Assembly: GCF_007741495.1 (NCBI RefSeq)
Contig: NZ_CP036262.1
Coordinates: 1,736,001 to 1,800,000, forward strand
DNA length: 64,000 nucleotides
From: Roseimaritima multifibrata
GTDB lineage: Bacteria > Planctomycetota > Planctomycetia > Pirellulales > Pirellulaceae
Direction: 5' to 3'
Shown: positions 43,836-53,098 of the stretch, in pieces
Layout of the letters: every line of letters starts with the position of its first letter
Numbering within the stretch: position 1 is the stretch's first letter
Translations under genes and position numbers: made by a program
Notes under the pieces: generated by a model
Databases searched by the model: none
Seen by the model: only the letters and a program-made list of their open reading frames with translations
Told to the model about the DNA's origin: nothing

Positions 43836-45592
43836 AAGATAGAACCATGGCCGTCAACAAAGAAAAAACAAATCTGAAAGGGGTAACCGCCGAGTTTGAC
43901 TCGGTCGATACCCTGATGGCTGCATGTCGACGTGTTCGCGATGCAGGCTATCTTAAAACCGATGCCTTTACACCGTTTCCGGTTCACGGAATCGATAAAG
44001 CGCTCGGCATTAAACCAACGGTCCTTCCGTGGATATCGTTTGCCGGTGGGCTGACAGGTTGCACCATCGCACTGGCGATGGAAATCTGGATGAATGGTAT
44101 TAATTACCAGTACATCATCTCGGGTAAACCGATGATCAGTCTGCCAGCGTTCATTCCGGTGGCGTTTGAGCTAACGATTTTGTTAGCCGCGTTTGGGTCG
44201 TTCTTTGGAATGTTGGCACTGAATAAGTTGCCTCGTTTCAGTAATCCGATCTTTACAAATCCCCGTTTTGATCGCTCAACCGATGACCGCTTTTTCCTTT
44301 ACGTTGATGCGGAAGATGGACGCTATGATCATGCCGGCGTGCGAACGTTACTGAGTGATTGTGGTTCTGAGTACGTCGAAGATGTGATCGAAGACGACTC
44401 GTCAAACCTGATCCCAAAACCTGTTTTTTATGTGCTGACGGCCTTGGCGATTGTTGCCTTGGTGCCGCCGATCATTTTGGCAAAAATGCGGGTCACCACC
44501 AGCGGGACTCCACGTTTTCATATCTTCTACGATATGGATTTTTCGCCCGCTAAAGAAGCACAAACCAAAACCACTCTGTTCTCCGACGGACGCTCCATGC
44601 GTCCCGACGTCCCCGGAACCGTGGCCCGTGGTCAGTTGAACTATGGGCTTGATTTCAATACCGGAATCGATATGGAAGCATTGTCCATTATCGATCCTCA
44701 GCGAGCAGACCAGTTGGTCAGCCTGTTGCAGGCTCCCGACGATGGGGAACCAGCAGCCGAAGAAAAACCAGCGAAGGAAGCTCCACCAGCTGAGGAAAAA
44801 CCGGCTGAAGAAAAACCAGCTGAAGAGAAACCGGCCGATGACAAGCCAGCTGACGAAAAGCCAGCTGAAGAGAAACCGGCCGATGATAAGCCAGCTGACG
44901 AAAAACCTGCTGACGAGAAACCAGCAGAAGAAATGAAAGCGGAAGAGAAACCTGCTGCTGAAGAGAAACCTGCTGCGGAGACAAAACCTGTCGAGGAAGC
45001 AAAGCCTGCTGAGGAAATGAAAGCTGACGCAGCTCCAGCGGTCGTCGCCGAAGAGGCGAAGGCGGCTGTTGAAGAAGTCGCTGCCGCGGCCGACGCAACA
45101 CCTTGGTTGACAGCGAACCCGCTTGAAGAGACTGCCGCGAATATGAAACGCGGGCAAATGCAATTCAATATCTACTGTGCCGTCTGCCACGGGCGAGACG
45201 GTAGCGGTAGTGGTTTGGTCGCCTTGCGGGCTCAGAAGATTTTGGCTGCGACTTGGGTACCTCCCACGCGGCTATACAACGAAGATTTGAACTCCAAAGA
45301 CTATCCAGATGGCAAGTTGTTCAACACCATTACTCACGGGATTCGCAAGATGCCCGGGTACGGTGCTCAGATCACTGCACAGGACCGTTGGGCGATTGTC
45401 GCTTACGTACGAGCCTTGCAGTTAAGCCGGAACGCCGATTCGCTTGGTTTGGAAAGTGTTCCTGCCCCGCGGCGTGCGGAACTGAAGAAATTGCAGGCCG
45501 ATGTTCAACAACAGCTTGAAGAAGAAGCAAAAAAAGCGGCGGATGCTGCAGCAGCAGCGGACGCAAAGAAGTCCGCGGAACCGGCTGCATAG
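43832..45592 (+). CDS. Natural fusion of ActD (DUF3341) and ActE (monoheme cytochrome c) with low-complexity linker
   Basis: A 586-residue protein from ATG 43832 (or 43847). Residues 15-190 are DUF3341 (ActD): [21 protein letters not shown] and two transmembrane helices at about 65-87 and 104-130. A third helix ([19 protein letters not shown]) near 196 leads into an ActE part: [16 protein letters not shown] at about 257, then a CxxCH heme site CAVCH at 449 and a Met-containing segment KMPGYGAQI. Between these, residues 308-420, lies a linker made of [10 protein letters not shown] and KPADE words. In most ACIII operons actD and actE are separate genes. The heme domain would be held on a flexible arm above the membrane. 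Confidence 0.92.
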   Translation: MKDRTMAVNKEKTNLKGVTAEFDSVDTLMAACRRVRDAGYLKTDAFTPFPVHGIDKALGIKPTVLPWISFAGGLTGCTIALAMEIWMNGINYQYIISGKPMISLPAFIPVAFELTILLAAFGSFFGMLALNKLPRFSNPIFTNPRFDRSTDDRFFLYVDAEDGRYDHAGVRTLLSDCGSEYVEDVIEDDSSNLIPKPVFYVLTALAIVALVPPIILAKMRVTTSGTPRFHIFYDMDFSPAKEAQTKTTLFSDGRSMRPDVPGTVARGQLNYGLDFNTGIDMEALSIIDPQRADQLVSLLQAPDDGEPAAEEKPAKEAPPAEEKPAEEKPAEEKPADDKPADEKPAEEKPADDKPADEKPADEKPAEEMKAEEKPAAEEKPAAETKPVEEAKPAEEMKADAAPAVVAEEAKAAVEEVAAAADATPWLTANPLEETAANMKRGQMQFNIYCAVCHGRDGSGSGLVALRAQKILAATWVPPTRLYNEDLNSKDYPDGKLFNTITHGIRKMPGYGAQITAQDRWAIVAYVRALQLSRNADSLGLESVPAPRRAELKKLQADVQQQLEEEAKKAADAAAAADAKKSAEPAA

Positions 45593-45667
45593 CCGGGTCT
45601 GAAACGCAACCGTTATCCATTGTCCGCACACCAGCCATCCCCATTATCACGTACTTGGTGAACCGAA

Positions 45668-46939
45668 GTGAGCCATTCTGAACCGATTACTATCAAAGCC
45701 CCTGATGACGAGTCGCTGCAATTGCCCGACTCGTTGGCCAAGCTGGCGCTGCCATTGTTGGCTGGCGGTGTGCTTGTCCTCTTGATTGGATGGGGCCTGG
45801 GAGCCTCTGCGGTCGAAGGCATTCGGTACGCAATGCTGGCCTACCTGTCGGCGTTTATGTTCTGCTGCACGATCAGTCTAGGCAGTCTGTTCTTCGTGAT
45901 CATTCAGCACCTGACGCGGGCCGGCTGGAGTGCCACGGTTCGGCGGACCACCGAACTGCTTGCCAATAACGTCAAGTTGTTGGCAATCATGTTCCTCCCG
46001 ATTTTAGCCGCGGTCTGGGTCGCTCACCTGACCCATGCGGATTCGGAAACGTCGACCATGTACCAGTGGCAGACCGCTGAATTTGACGCAATGGGCGTCG
46101 CCAAAGCGAAACAGCTGTACTTGAATCCATGGTTCTTCACCGTTCGAGCCATCTTCTGCTTCGGTTCTTGGATCCTTTTGGCCCGCTTCTTCTGTGGGCT
46201 TAGCCGCCTGCAAGATCAGACGGGCGAAGTCAAGATTACCGAACGGATGCAATTCTGGAGCGGTCCCGGTCTGATCGTCTTTTGCTTGACAGCATCGATT
46301 GCCGCTTTTGACTGGATCATGTCATTGGCACCTATGTGGTTCAGCACGATGTTCGGAGTCTACATCTTTGCCGGATCGATTTTGGCGGCTCATGCCACGG
46401 CCACCGCCCTGGTTTACTGGTTCCAGTCGCACGGCAAAGTCCGTGACGAATTCACGGTCGAACACTACCACGACATGGCCAAGTTGATCTTCGGCTTTAT
46501 CGTCTTTTGGGCTTACATCTCGTTTAGCCAGTACCTGTTGATCTGGTACGCCAATATTCCAGAAGAGACCGAATGGTTCTTCTTCCGCCAGTCGCATGGT
46601 TGGGCAACGGTGTCGATCCTTTTGATCCTTGCACACTGGTTGCTCCCCTTCCTGGCTTTGATGAGCCGCACGCTACGCCGTCGTCCAGGTTGGGTGGTTG
46701 GCTGGGCGTTGTACATTTTGGTCATGCACTTTATCGATCTGTTTTGGGCAATCATGCCACAAGCAACTCATACGCTCGGCCCTGCCGGCGGCGGATTGGG
46801 GATCGTCAGTGTGATTTTGTGTGCGGTTGGGATGTTGGCCCTGTATATGGGATGTTTCCTGAAGCAGGCTTCCGAGGTTCCTTTGATTCCTGCCCGCGAT
46901 CCGCGGTTGGTCGAATCGATTGGCTTTGAGAACATTTAA
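45668..46939 (+). CDS. actF: ActF: second NrfD-like membrane subunit of Alternative Complex III
   Basis: A 423-residue protein of about ten transmembrane helices with a GTG start at 45668 (SHSEPITIKAPDDESLQLP). The segments LAYLSAFMFCCTISLGSLF, SLAPMWFSTMFGVYIFAGS and LLIWYANIPEETEWFFFR are typical of the ActF branch of NrfD-like proteins. Together with ActC it forms the membrane core of ACIII and provides the interface to the heme-copper oxidase. The gap to actDE is 75 bp; a small membrane protein gene follows. Confidence 0.95.
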   Translation: MSHSEPITIKAPDDESLQLPDSLAKLALPLLAGGVLVLLIGWGLGASAVEGIRYAMLAYLSAFMFCCTISLGSLFFVIIQHLTRAGWSATVRRTTELLANNVKLLAIMFLPILAAVWVAHLTHADSETSTMYQWQTAEFDAMGVAKAKQLYLNPWFFTVRAIFCFGSWILLARFFCGLSRLQDQTGEVKITERMQFWSGPGLIVFCLTASIAAFDWIMSLAPMWFSTMFGVYIFAGSILAAHATATALVYWFQSHGKVRDEFTVEHYHDMAKLIFGFIVFWAYISFSQYLLIWYANIPEETEWFFFRQSHGWATVSILLILAHWLLPFLALMSRTLRRRPGWVVGWALYILVMHFIDLFWAIMPQATHTLGPAGGGLGIVSVILCAVGMLALYMGCFLKQASEVPLIPARDPRLVESIGFENI

Positions 46940-46981
46940 TCGGACCTTTAGAGTTCAAAACAAGAATCAGGCCTCCCTGTT

Positions 46982-47305
46982 ATGTCGAATTACAACGATT
47001 TAAATAATCGCCAAATCATCACGATCTCGGTGATCTCCGCCGCGCTAACGTTTATCGCAATTCTGGCTAGCCAGGTGATCTACTATGCCTTGGAGCAACG
47101 TGAACACAGATTGAAGTCCGCACAAAGTCATTACGCTGAAGGGAACGAGCTGCTTGCTGAGCAGATGGGGACCATCGAAGAGTATGGCGTAAACTCGCTG
47201 ACGGGCCAGATTCAAATCCCTATCGATGAGGCGATCGAGAAACGAGCCGCTTTGTCGGCTAAGAATTCCAATGAAAAGCGAGAATCCAATTCCAACGAAA
47301 CGTAA
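46982..47305 (+). CDS. Small single-helix membrane protein in the ACIII-oxidase operon
   Basis: A 107-residue protein: MSNYNDLNNRQIITISVISA begins one transmembrane helix (about residues 14-35), followed by a charged helical region (ALEQREHRLKSAQSHYAEGN) and a short segment NSLTGQIQIPIDEAIEK. No family recognised. Its position between actF and sco suggests an assembly or accessory factor of the complex. The sco gene starts 35 bp inside its 3' end. Confidence 0.75.
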   Translation: MSNYNDLNNRQIITISVISAALTFIAILASQVIYYALEQREHRLKSAQSHYAEGNELLAEQMGTIEEYGVNSLTGQIQIPIDEAIEKRAALSAKNSNEKRESNSNET

Positions 47306-48200
47306 CAGATCGTTTCTGCTTCGGTTGACTGTGCTTTTGGGCGGGTTCGCTTGTTGCCTCCCGGCGATGGCGCAGCCAGGCACCGAGTCGGGGACACTGA
47401 ACAACGGCGTACCCGCCCAGGTGAAGGGTGTTGACGTCGAACAGCACCTGGGGGTGAACTTGCCCCTCGACTTGGAAGTCACCGATAGCGAAGGAAAAAC
47501 AGCTCGCCTCGCAGAATATTTTGATGGCAAACGACCGGTCATCGTGACCTTGAATTACAGCGATTGTCCGGTCCTATGCAGCGTTCAGTTGAATGCGTTA
47601 ACCCGCTCTTTAAATGAACTAAATCTCCGTCTAGGAGACGATTTTCAGATCCTAACGGTCAGTATTGACCCAGACGAATCGACCGAAAGGATCAGCGAAA
47701 CCAAGGCCCTTTACGTGGGCCAAGTAACCGAACAACCCGATGTCGCTCAGGCGTGGCATTTCGCCACGGCGGAGCAATCAGTGATTACAGAACTGACGGA
47801 TACGCTAGGATTTAAGTACCGGTTGGATCCCGTCTCCAAACAATTTAACCACCCTGCGATGTTGGCTTTTGTCACTCCCAACGGTGAAATTAGTAACTAT
47901 TCATTACGAATCGATTTTCCAGCCGAAGACCTTAAACGTTCGCTGATCGCCGCAGGTGAAGGTGAAATTGGGTCTCCGGTCGACCAGATTGTGATGTGGT
48001 GTTTTAGCTACGACCCGAACTTGGGGAAATACACCGCGGAAGCTTGGAAGCTAATGCGTTTGGGGGGACTGCTGACGGTGGTCATTGTCCTCGTGGCTTT
48101 GATCCCCTATTGGCTCGGGAAACGTAAAACTCAGGCTGATTCTGCGACACCAGACCAAGACGAAACTGAACCTGTCGACTCCGCATCGATGGAACCGTAA
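47271..48200 (+). CDS. SCO1/SenC-type copper chaperone
   Basis: A 309-residue protein from ATG 47271 with a signal peptide (FACCLPAMAQ). The thioredoxin-fold domain has the copper motif CPVLC in TLNYSDCPVLCSVQLNAL and the distal His in QFNHPAMLAFVTPNG, the three ligands of SCO proteins. A C-terminal transmembrane helix (GGLLTVVIVLVALIPYWLG) anchors it, unlike classical Sco1, which is anchored at the N-terminus. It would deliver copper to the CuA site of the CoxB encoded next. The start overlaps the preceding gene by 35 bp. Confidence 0.93.
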   Translation: MKSENPIPTKRNRSFLLRLTVLLGGFACCLPAMAQPGTESGTLNNGVPAQVKGVDVEQHLGVNLPLDLEVTDSEGKTARLAEYFDGKRPVIVTLNYSDCPVLCSVQLNALTRSLNELNLRLGDDFQILTVSIDPDESTERISETKALYVGQVTEQPDVAQAWHFATAEQSVITELTDTLGFKYRLDPVSKQFNHPAMLAFVTPNGEISNYSLRIDFPAEDLKRSLIAAGEGEIGSPVDQIVMWCFSYDPNLGKYTAEAWKLMRLGGLLTVVIVLVALIPYWLGKRKTQADSATPDQDETEPVDSASMEP

Positions 48201-48217
48201 CCAACAATTCTTTTGAT

Positions 48218-49384
48218 ATGACGATGTTAGCTAAACTAAATCAATGCACTTCGGGCCTCTGGGCCGATGCCGCACATAAATTGTGGTTTCCCGATCAGGC
48301 TTCCACGTACGCTGCGGAAAGCGATAGCACCTACAGTATGATTCTGTGGGTATCTATCATGTTTTTCGTCCCGTTGATGATTGTGATGGGCTATTTCGTC
48401 CTCAAATACAAAAAAGCCAAAGGTGGCAAGGCGACCAGTCGCCTCCGCCATCACAACGGTCTGGAGATCACGTGGACGGTGGTTCCTTGTATCTTCTTGG
48501 TGATCATGTTTGTGCGTGGATCCTGGGGATATTTGGATATGTCCATTCCCCCAGAAGGTGCCCGGCAAGTGGACGTCACTGCCTACAAGTGGGCTTGGTC
48601 GATGGATTACGGTAACGGAGCCATTCACCCGGAATTGCACGTTGTTTTAGATCAACCGACCAAAATGGTGATGCGATCGACCGACGTTCTGCACTCGTTT
48701 TTCGTCCCGGCGTTTCGCATTAAGCGGGACATTGTTCCTGGCCGTTACAACATCGCTTGGTTCGAGGCGACGATGGCTAGTGAAAAAATCAGCGACGAAG
48801 AACTCGCCGTCATTCTCGCCGATCATAAAGAATCGGGTGATAAGCAGTGGGATTACGATCGTCACCAAGTCACCGAGGATGGCTACCGATACTTCGACCT
48901 GTTTTGTGCGGAATACTGCGGGCAGGATCACTCGACCATGCAATCGTATGTCGTCGTGCATGAAACCCAAGAAGATCTTGACCAGTGGATTAAGAAGATC
49001 AGTTCGCGTGGTGAAACGCCTCCTGCCGAATATGGCGAGAAACTGTACAAACTGCGGAACTGTGTCGGCTGCCACTCGCTGGAAGCAAACAAGATCGTCG
49101 TCGGCCCTTCATTCCATAACTTGTTTGGTTATGACCGTGAACTTGCAACGGGTGAAAAGGTCCTGGGCGACGAGCAATACATTCGCGAATCGATCCTCGA
49201 TCCTAAAGCAAAGGTCGTCAACGGATTCAACCCACAGATGCCTAGCTTTAAGGGACAGTTGTCCGACGACGACATCAATTCCCTAATTGCGTTCATCAAA
49301 CAACAAAGTGATCGGGGCTCTACGGCCGCCGATCTCGCAGAAGAAAAATCGGCTGATGAAAAAGCCGCAGACGCAGCGGAATAG
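48218..49384 (+). CDS. coxB: Cytochrome c oxidase subunit II with fused cytochrome c (caa3 type)
   Basis: A 388-residue protein. Two N-terminal transmembrane helices (MILWVSIMFFVPLMIVMGYF and VPCIFLVIMFVRGSWG) precede the CuA domain with AYKWAWSM, LHSFFVPAFRIKRDIVPG and CAEYCGQDHSTM. An insertion of about 45 charged residues (EKISDEELAVILADHKESGD) splits the CuA domain between the PGRYNI strand and the CAEYC loop. Behind it is a cytochrome c domain with CVGCH and MPSFKGQLSD. The C-terminus is again Ala/Glu/Lys-rich. The electron path is heme c, CuA, heme a, heme a3-CuB. Confidence 0.95.
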   Translation: MTMLAKLNQCTSGLWADAAHKLWFPDQASTYAAESDSTYSMILWVSIMFFVPLMIVMGYFVLKYKKAKGGKATSRLRHHNGLEITWTVVPCIFLVIMFVRGSWGYLDMSIPPEGARQVDVTAYKWAWSMDYGNGAIHPELHVVLDQPTKMVMRSTDVLHSFFVPAFRIKRDIVPGRYNIAWFEATMASEKISDEELAVILADHKESGDKQWDYDRHQVTEDGYRYFDLFCAEYCGQDHSTMQSYVVVHETQEDLDQWIKKISSRGETPPAEYGEKLYKLRNCVGCHSLEANKIVVGPSFHNLFGYDRELATGEKVLGDEQYIRESILDPKAKVVNGFNPQMPSFKGQLSDDDINSLIAFIKQQSDRGSTAADLAEEKSADEKAADAAE

Positions 49385-49439
49385 ACGAAGTAATGCTTTG
49401 TCTGATCAAGTAACCATAATAACGACCAATATTTTATAT

Positions 49440-49458
49440 CCCGAACGTTCAGTTCGGG
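49440..49458 (+). promoter_or_regulatory. Intercistronic hairpin between coxB and coxA
   Basis: CCCGAAC and GTTCGGG pair around GTTCA, with GGCCTTTTAG after it, in the 99-bp gap between coxB and coxA. A strong ribosome site is not visible, so it may set relative expression or stability of the two messages. Confidence 0.4.
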
Positions 49459-49483
49459 GCCTTTTAGAGACAGGGGATTAACG

Positions 49484-51220
49484 ATGGCCTCAGGTGCAGT
49501 ACCGCAAGTTAGCGGGCGCGATGCCGGTTTCGTTTCCGACAGCGAAAACTACCTTAAGAACAGCAGCGGTGTGCTCAGCTGGGCATGCACGCTGGATCAT
49601 AAGCGGATTGGGATCATGTACCTGGTCGGCATCCTTGCCTCCTTCTTGGGAGGCGGATTGCTGGCGATGGCGATTCGTGCTCATCTGATGTCTCCCGATG
49701 GAGCGTTGTTTGAGGACAACAACACCTACAACCAGATCTTTACGCTCCACGGAGCGATCATGGTGTTTTTGTTTATCATCCCAAGTATCCCAGCGGCACT
49801 GGGGAACTTTATGGTTCCCGTGATGTTGGGTGCCAAGGACGTTGCTTTCCCTCGCCTAAACCTGAGCAGTTTTTACCTCTGGGTCGGCGGAGCGATTTTC
49901 TTCGTCGGGGCTTTGTTGATGAACGGCCTGGATACAGGTTGGACCTTCTACACGCCTTACAGCACGTCGACCGACACATCGGTGGTGATGGCGACCTTGG
50001 GAGCATTCATCCTCGGGTTTAGTTCGATTTTTACCGGTCTGAACTTCATCGTGACGATCAATACCATGCGTCCACCAGGGATGACTTGGTTCCGGATGCC
50101 TTTGTTCCTCTGGGCGACCTACGCGACCAGCATCATTCAGGTATTGGCTACCCCAGTTTTGGGTATCACCCTGCTTCTTTTGATCGCTGAAAAAACGATG
50201 CATATCGGGATCTTCGATCCCGAATTCAACGGTGACCCTGTCACGTTCCAGCACTTCTTCTGGTTCTACAGTCACCCCGCTGTGTACATCATGATTCTGC
50301 CAGCGTTTGGTGTGATCAGTGAAATTGTCAGCGTTCATAGTCACAAAGGGATCTTTGGTTATCGCTTCATCGCGTACTCCTCGATCGCTTTGGCTCTGCT
50401 TAGTTTCTTGGTCTGGGGACATCACATGTTCACCAGCGGTATGAGTCACGTGACCGTGATTGTCTTCAGTGCTTTGACCTTTACCGTTTCCGTCCCGTCG
50501 GCCATTAAGGTCTTCAACTGGGTGGCGACGATGTACAAAGGGGCGATCAGTTTGACCACCCCGATGTGTTATGCCCTTAGCTTTTTGTTCTTGTTCACCA
50601 TCGGTGGATTGACCGGATTGTTCCTGGGAACGATCAGCACGGACCTTCATCTGCACGATACCTACTTCGTGGTCGCCCACTTCCATTACGTGATGATGGG
50701 CGGAACCGTGATCGCCTTTGTCGGTGGCTTGTTCCACTGGTGGCCAAAGATGAGTGGCAAGATGTTCAACGAGGCCTGGGGACGTGTTTCGGCCGTGGTT
50801 GTGTTCATTGGCTTTAATATGACCTTCTTTCCTCAGTTCTTGCTAGGGAATCAAGGGATGCCACGGCGGTACGCCAGTTACGACCCTGAATTTGCCTGGT
50901 TGCATCAGTTGTCCAGCATCGGTGCATTCACCCTGGGGATCGGCTTGCTGATCGCCGGTTTGGTATTGTTGCACTCGATCTTCAACGGCAAACAGGCTCC
51001 TGCAAACCCATGGGGCGGAGCAACGCTTGAATGGCACTGCACCAGTCCTCCACCGTTTTTTAACTTCAAGAATCCACCAGCTGTTGGCGACCCGTATGAA
51101 TTCGACAATGTCGAATACGATTCGGCGACCGACAACTATGTCTTTACGGATTTGCCTCGTGAACGTGTTCCGGAAAAGACTCCGGAATCCACCCCTGCTT
51201 CGGCAGGCGGGCAGTCGTAA
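49484..51220 (+). CDS. coxA: Cytochrome c oxidase subunit I
   Basis: A 578-residue heme-copper oxidase catalytic subunit with 12 or more helices. Ligands are visible: low-spin heme His in [15 protein letters not shown], CuB site in [20 protein letters not shown] (the Tyr-linked HPEVY-type motif, here HPAVY) and [10 protein letters not shown], and the heme His pair in [18 protein letters not shown]. The family A features are therefore present, with Ala in place of the usual Glu of HPEVY, so the D-channel end may follow the alternative YS variant seen in caa3 enzymes. It is the main oxygen-reducing proton pump subunit. Confidence 0.96.
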   Translation: MASGAVPQVSGRDAGFVSDSENYLKNSSGVLSWACTLDHKRIGIMYLVGILASFLGGGLLAMAIRAHLMSPDGALFEDNNTYNQIFTLHGAIMVFLFIIPSIPAALGNFMVPVMLGAKDVAFPRLNLSSFYLWVGGAIFFVGALLMNGLDTGWTFYTPYSTSTDTSVVMATLGAFILGFSSIFTGLNFIVTINTMRPPGMTWFRMPLFLWATYATSIIQVLATPVLGITLLLLIAEKTMHIGIFDPEFNGDPVTFQHFFWFYSHPAVYIMILPAFGVISEIVSVHSHKGIFGYRFIAYSSIALALLSFLVWGHHMFTSGMSHVTVIVFSALTFTVSVPSAIKVFNWVATMYKGAISLTTPMCYALSFLFLFTIGGLTGLFLGTISTDLHLHDTYFVVAHFHYVMMGGTVIAFVGGLFHWWPKMSGKMFNEAWGRVSAVVVFIGFNMTFFPQFLLGNQGMPRRYASYDPEFAWLHQLSSIGAFTLGIGLLIAGLVLLHSIFNGKQAPANPWGGATLEWHCTSPPPFFNFKNPPAVGDPYEFDNVEYDSATDNYVFTDLPRERVPEKTPESTPASAGGQS

Positions 51221-51299
51221 TCATTGCGTGGTAGGCCTTTGTGCCTATCCGATTTGAATCCATCCTACTACTTTGAACTTTTCGAAAAGCAGCCGTCCG

Positions 51300-52484
51300 A
51301 TGGCAGAGACAACCGCAGATGCGCACCATGGTCATGACGATCATGAACATCACGAAAACCTCGCTCACCATTTTGACTCGTACGAACAGCAGTTCGACGC
51401 AGGCAAATTGGGGATCTGGTTGTTCCTGGTGACCGAAGTCCTGTTTTTTGGGGGGATGTTCTGTGCGTATGCGTTGTATCGCAATTTACGACCAGAGGTC
51501 TTTGAAGGCTGTAGTGAATTCCTGAACACTCAGTTGGGAGCCATTAACACCGGCGTCCTGTTGTTCAGTTCACTGACCATGGCCTGGGCGGTTCGCTGTG
51601 CTCAGTTGCGACAACATAAGATGTTGATCGGAATGCTGGCGGCGACGCTTTCGTGTGCCGCGATCTTCTTGGGCGTCAAGGCGGTCGAATACTCTCATAA
51701 ATTTGGTATGGGTTTGCTGCCAGCCGGTTTGTACACGTACGATCCGCTGCATCCTCATCACGCCGATGCACCGAATTACCTTGCATATATTTGTGTTCCG
51801 TTTGCGATCATCGCGGTTTTTGTGATCGGTTGGTTGATCTTGGCGTTCCTCCAAAAGGATGAATTCAAGGTTCGCGTTCTGAAACCGCTGACGGTTGTTT
51901 GCCTCTGCTTCTTTGCAGGTGTAGGGCTAGGAACGATCATCGAAGCGGCTGCGGAAAACGCTCATGGAAACGGCGAAGCACACGCTTCGGTCGCCCATGG
52001 CGAACATGGAGATGAAGCCGGACATGGCTCGCATGATGAGGAAGGTCACGAAGATCACACGGTCGCTGCGGATGGTCCCATTCTTGCCTCCGATGATGAC
52101 CTGATCGGGTTGGACGTGTTGGCCAAGGACAGCAGCAACCCTGGTGCGAAGGACAACCTTCGTGCTTTGAAGTCTCAGTCGGCTGCCTCGAGTGGGGCTG
52201 TGTTAACGGGCGACGAAAAACCCGTTCCGAATGCGACGGAAAAACGAGACATTAATACTCCCAAACAAGCTGGGATCTTCTTCGGCATCTATTACTGCAT
52301 GACCGGAGTTCACGCGATCCACATCCTGGCTGGGATGGGGGTTATGGTTTGGTTGCTGATTCGGGCGGTTCGAGCTGAGTTCAACGAAAAGTACTTCGGC
52401 CCTGTCGACTTTGTCGGGCTGTACTGGCACTTGGTCGACCTGATTTGGATTTATTTGTTCCCTTTGCTATACCTGATTGGTTAA
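51300..52484 (+). CDS. coxC: Cytochrome c oxidase subunit III with a large membrane-spanning insertion
   Basis: A 394-residue protein from ATG 51300 (MAETTADAHHGHDDHEHHEN), about twice the usual 200 residues. Residues 37-130 and 324-394 hold the standard helices: LGIWLFLVTEVLFFGGMFCA, NTGVLLFSSLTMAWAVRC and, after the insertion, GIYYCMTGVHAIHILAGMG and LYWHLVDLIWIYLFPLLYLI. The insertion (about 140-323) adds two predicted helices (APNYLAYICVPFAIIAVFVI and LTVVCLCFFAGVGLGTIIEA) and a polar, His-rich loop (AHGNGEAHASVAHGEHGDEA). A His-rich segment is also at the N-terminus, perhaps for metal binding. The open frame before ATG 51300 has only a TTG. Confidence 0.93.
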   Translation: MAETTADAHHGHDDHEHHENLAHHFDSYEQQFDAGKLGIWLFLVTEVLFFGGMFCAYALYRNLRPEVFEGCSEFLNTQLGAINTGVLLFSSLTMAWAVRCAQLRQHKMLIGMLAATLSCAAIFLGVKAVEYSHKFGMGLLPAGLYTYDPLHPHHADAPNYLAYICVPFAIIAVFVIGWLILAFLQKDEFKVRVLKPLTVVCLCFFAGVGLGTIIEAAAENAHGNGEAHASVAHGEHGDEAGHGSHDEEGHEDHTVAADGPILASDDDLIGLDVLAKDSSNPGAKDNLRALKSQSAASSGAVLTGDEKPVPNATEKRDINTPKQAGIFFGIYYCMTGVHAIHILAGMGVMVWLLIRAVRAEFNEKYFGPVDFVGLYWHLVDLIWIYLFPLLYLIG

Positions 52485-52487
52485 TTG

Positions 52488-52958
52488 ATGAGTGCTTCTT
52501 CCGAACATCCCGAGCACGGCAGCGACCACGGTTTTGCGCACCCGCAATCGATCTCGTCACTGTTAACCGTATTTTCGGCGTTGGTTATTTTGACCATCAT
52601 AACGGTGTTGATCGCCAATTTTAAACTTGGCAACGCTGAGATCTGGATCAGTTTGTTTATTGCTTCGATCAAAGCTTCGTTGGTCATGTATTTCTTCATG
52701 CACCTTGGGCATGACAAACCGTTTAATGCTTTGATCTTCCTGTCCAGCGCGTTTTTCTTAGCATTGTTTATGGGCCTGACGATGATGGATCGAAATGCCT
52801 ACCGATCTTCATTGGAACCCATCATCGATGCTCCCTATGTGAACGAGGCTCTTGAAGAGATCGAAGAGGTCGTTCCGGCCTTGGAAGATCCTGCGGTTGC
52901 TGACGATACCGGGGCGATAGAAGGACCGTCGGTCGTGGATCCCCCCGAAGCTCAATAG
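52488..52958 (+). CDS. Cytochrome c oxidase subunit IV family protein
   Basis: A 156-residue protein from ATG 52488 (MSASSEHPEHGSDHGFAHPQ), three bases after the coxC stop. Three transmembrane helices are predicted: LLTVFSALVILTIITVLIAN, EIWISLFIASIKASLVMYFF and FLSSAFFLALFMGLTMMD. This is the usual layout of the small COX IV/CyoD-type subunit that aids assembly of caa3 and quinol oxidases. A C-terminal acidic tail follows. It is the last gene of the operon, with a terminator at 53018-53049. Confidence 0.9.
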   Translation: MSASSEHPEHGSDHGFAHPQSISSLLTVFSALVILTIITVLIANFKLGNAEIWISLFIASIKASLVMYFFMHLGHDKPFNALIFLSSAFFLALFMGLTMMDRNAYRSSLEPIIDAPYVNEALEEIEEVVPALEDPAVADDTGAIEGPSVVDPPEAQ

Positions 52959-53017
52959 AGCGTCGCATAGGCACCATCGGATTGCTTCTTCGTTTGGTAC
53001 CATCCCTATTAAAAATG

Positions 53018-53049
53018 AAACGTCAGCTTCCAATGCTGGCGTTTTTTTT
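53018..53049 (+). terminator. Intrinsic terminator of the respiratory operon
   Basis: AACGTCAGC and GCTGGCGTT pair (one G-T wobble) around TTCCAAT, followed by eight T's. It lies about 60 bp after the last oxidase gene. Confidence 0.85.
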
Positions 53050-53098
53050 GTGTTCCCTGCTCTTTAATAATCCACTTTCCTGATATCGAGTCATTGCA

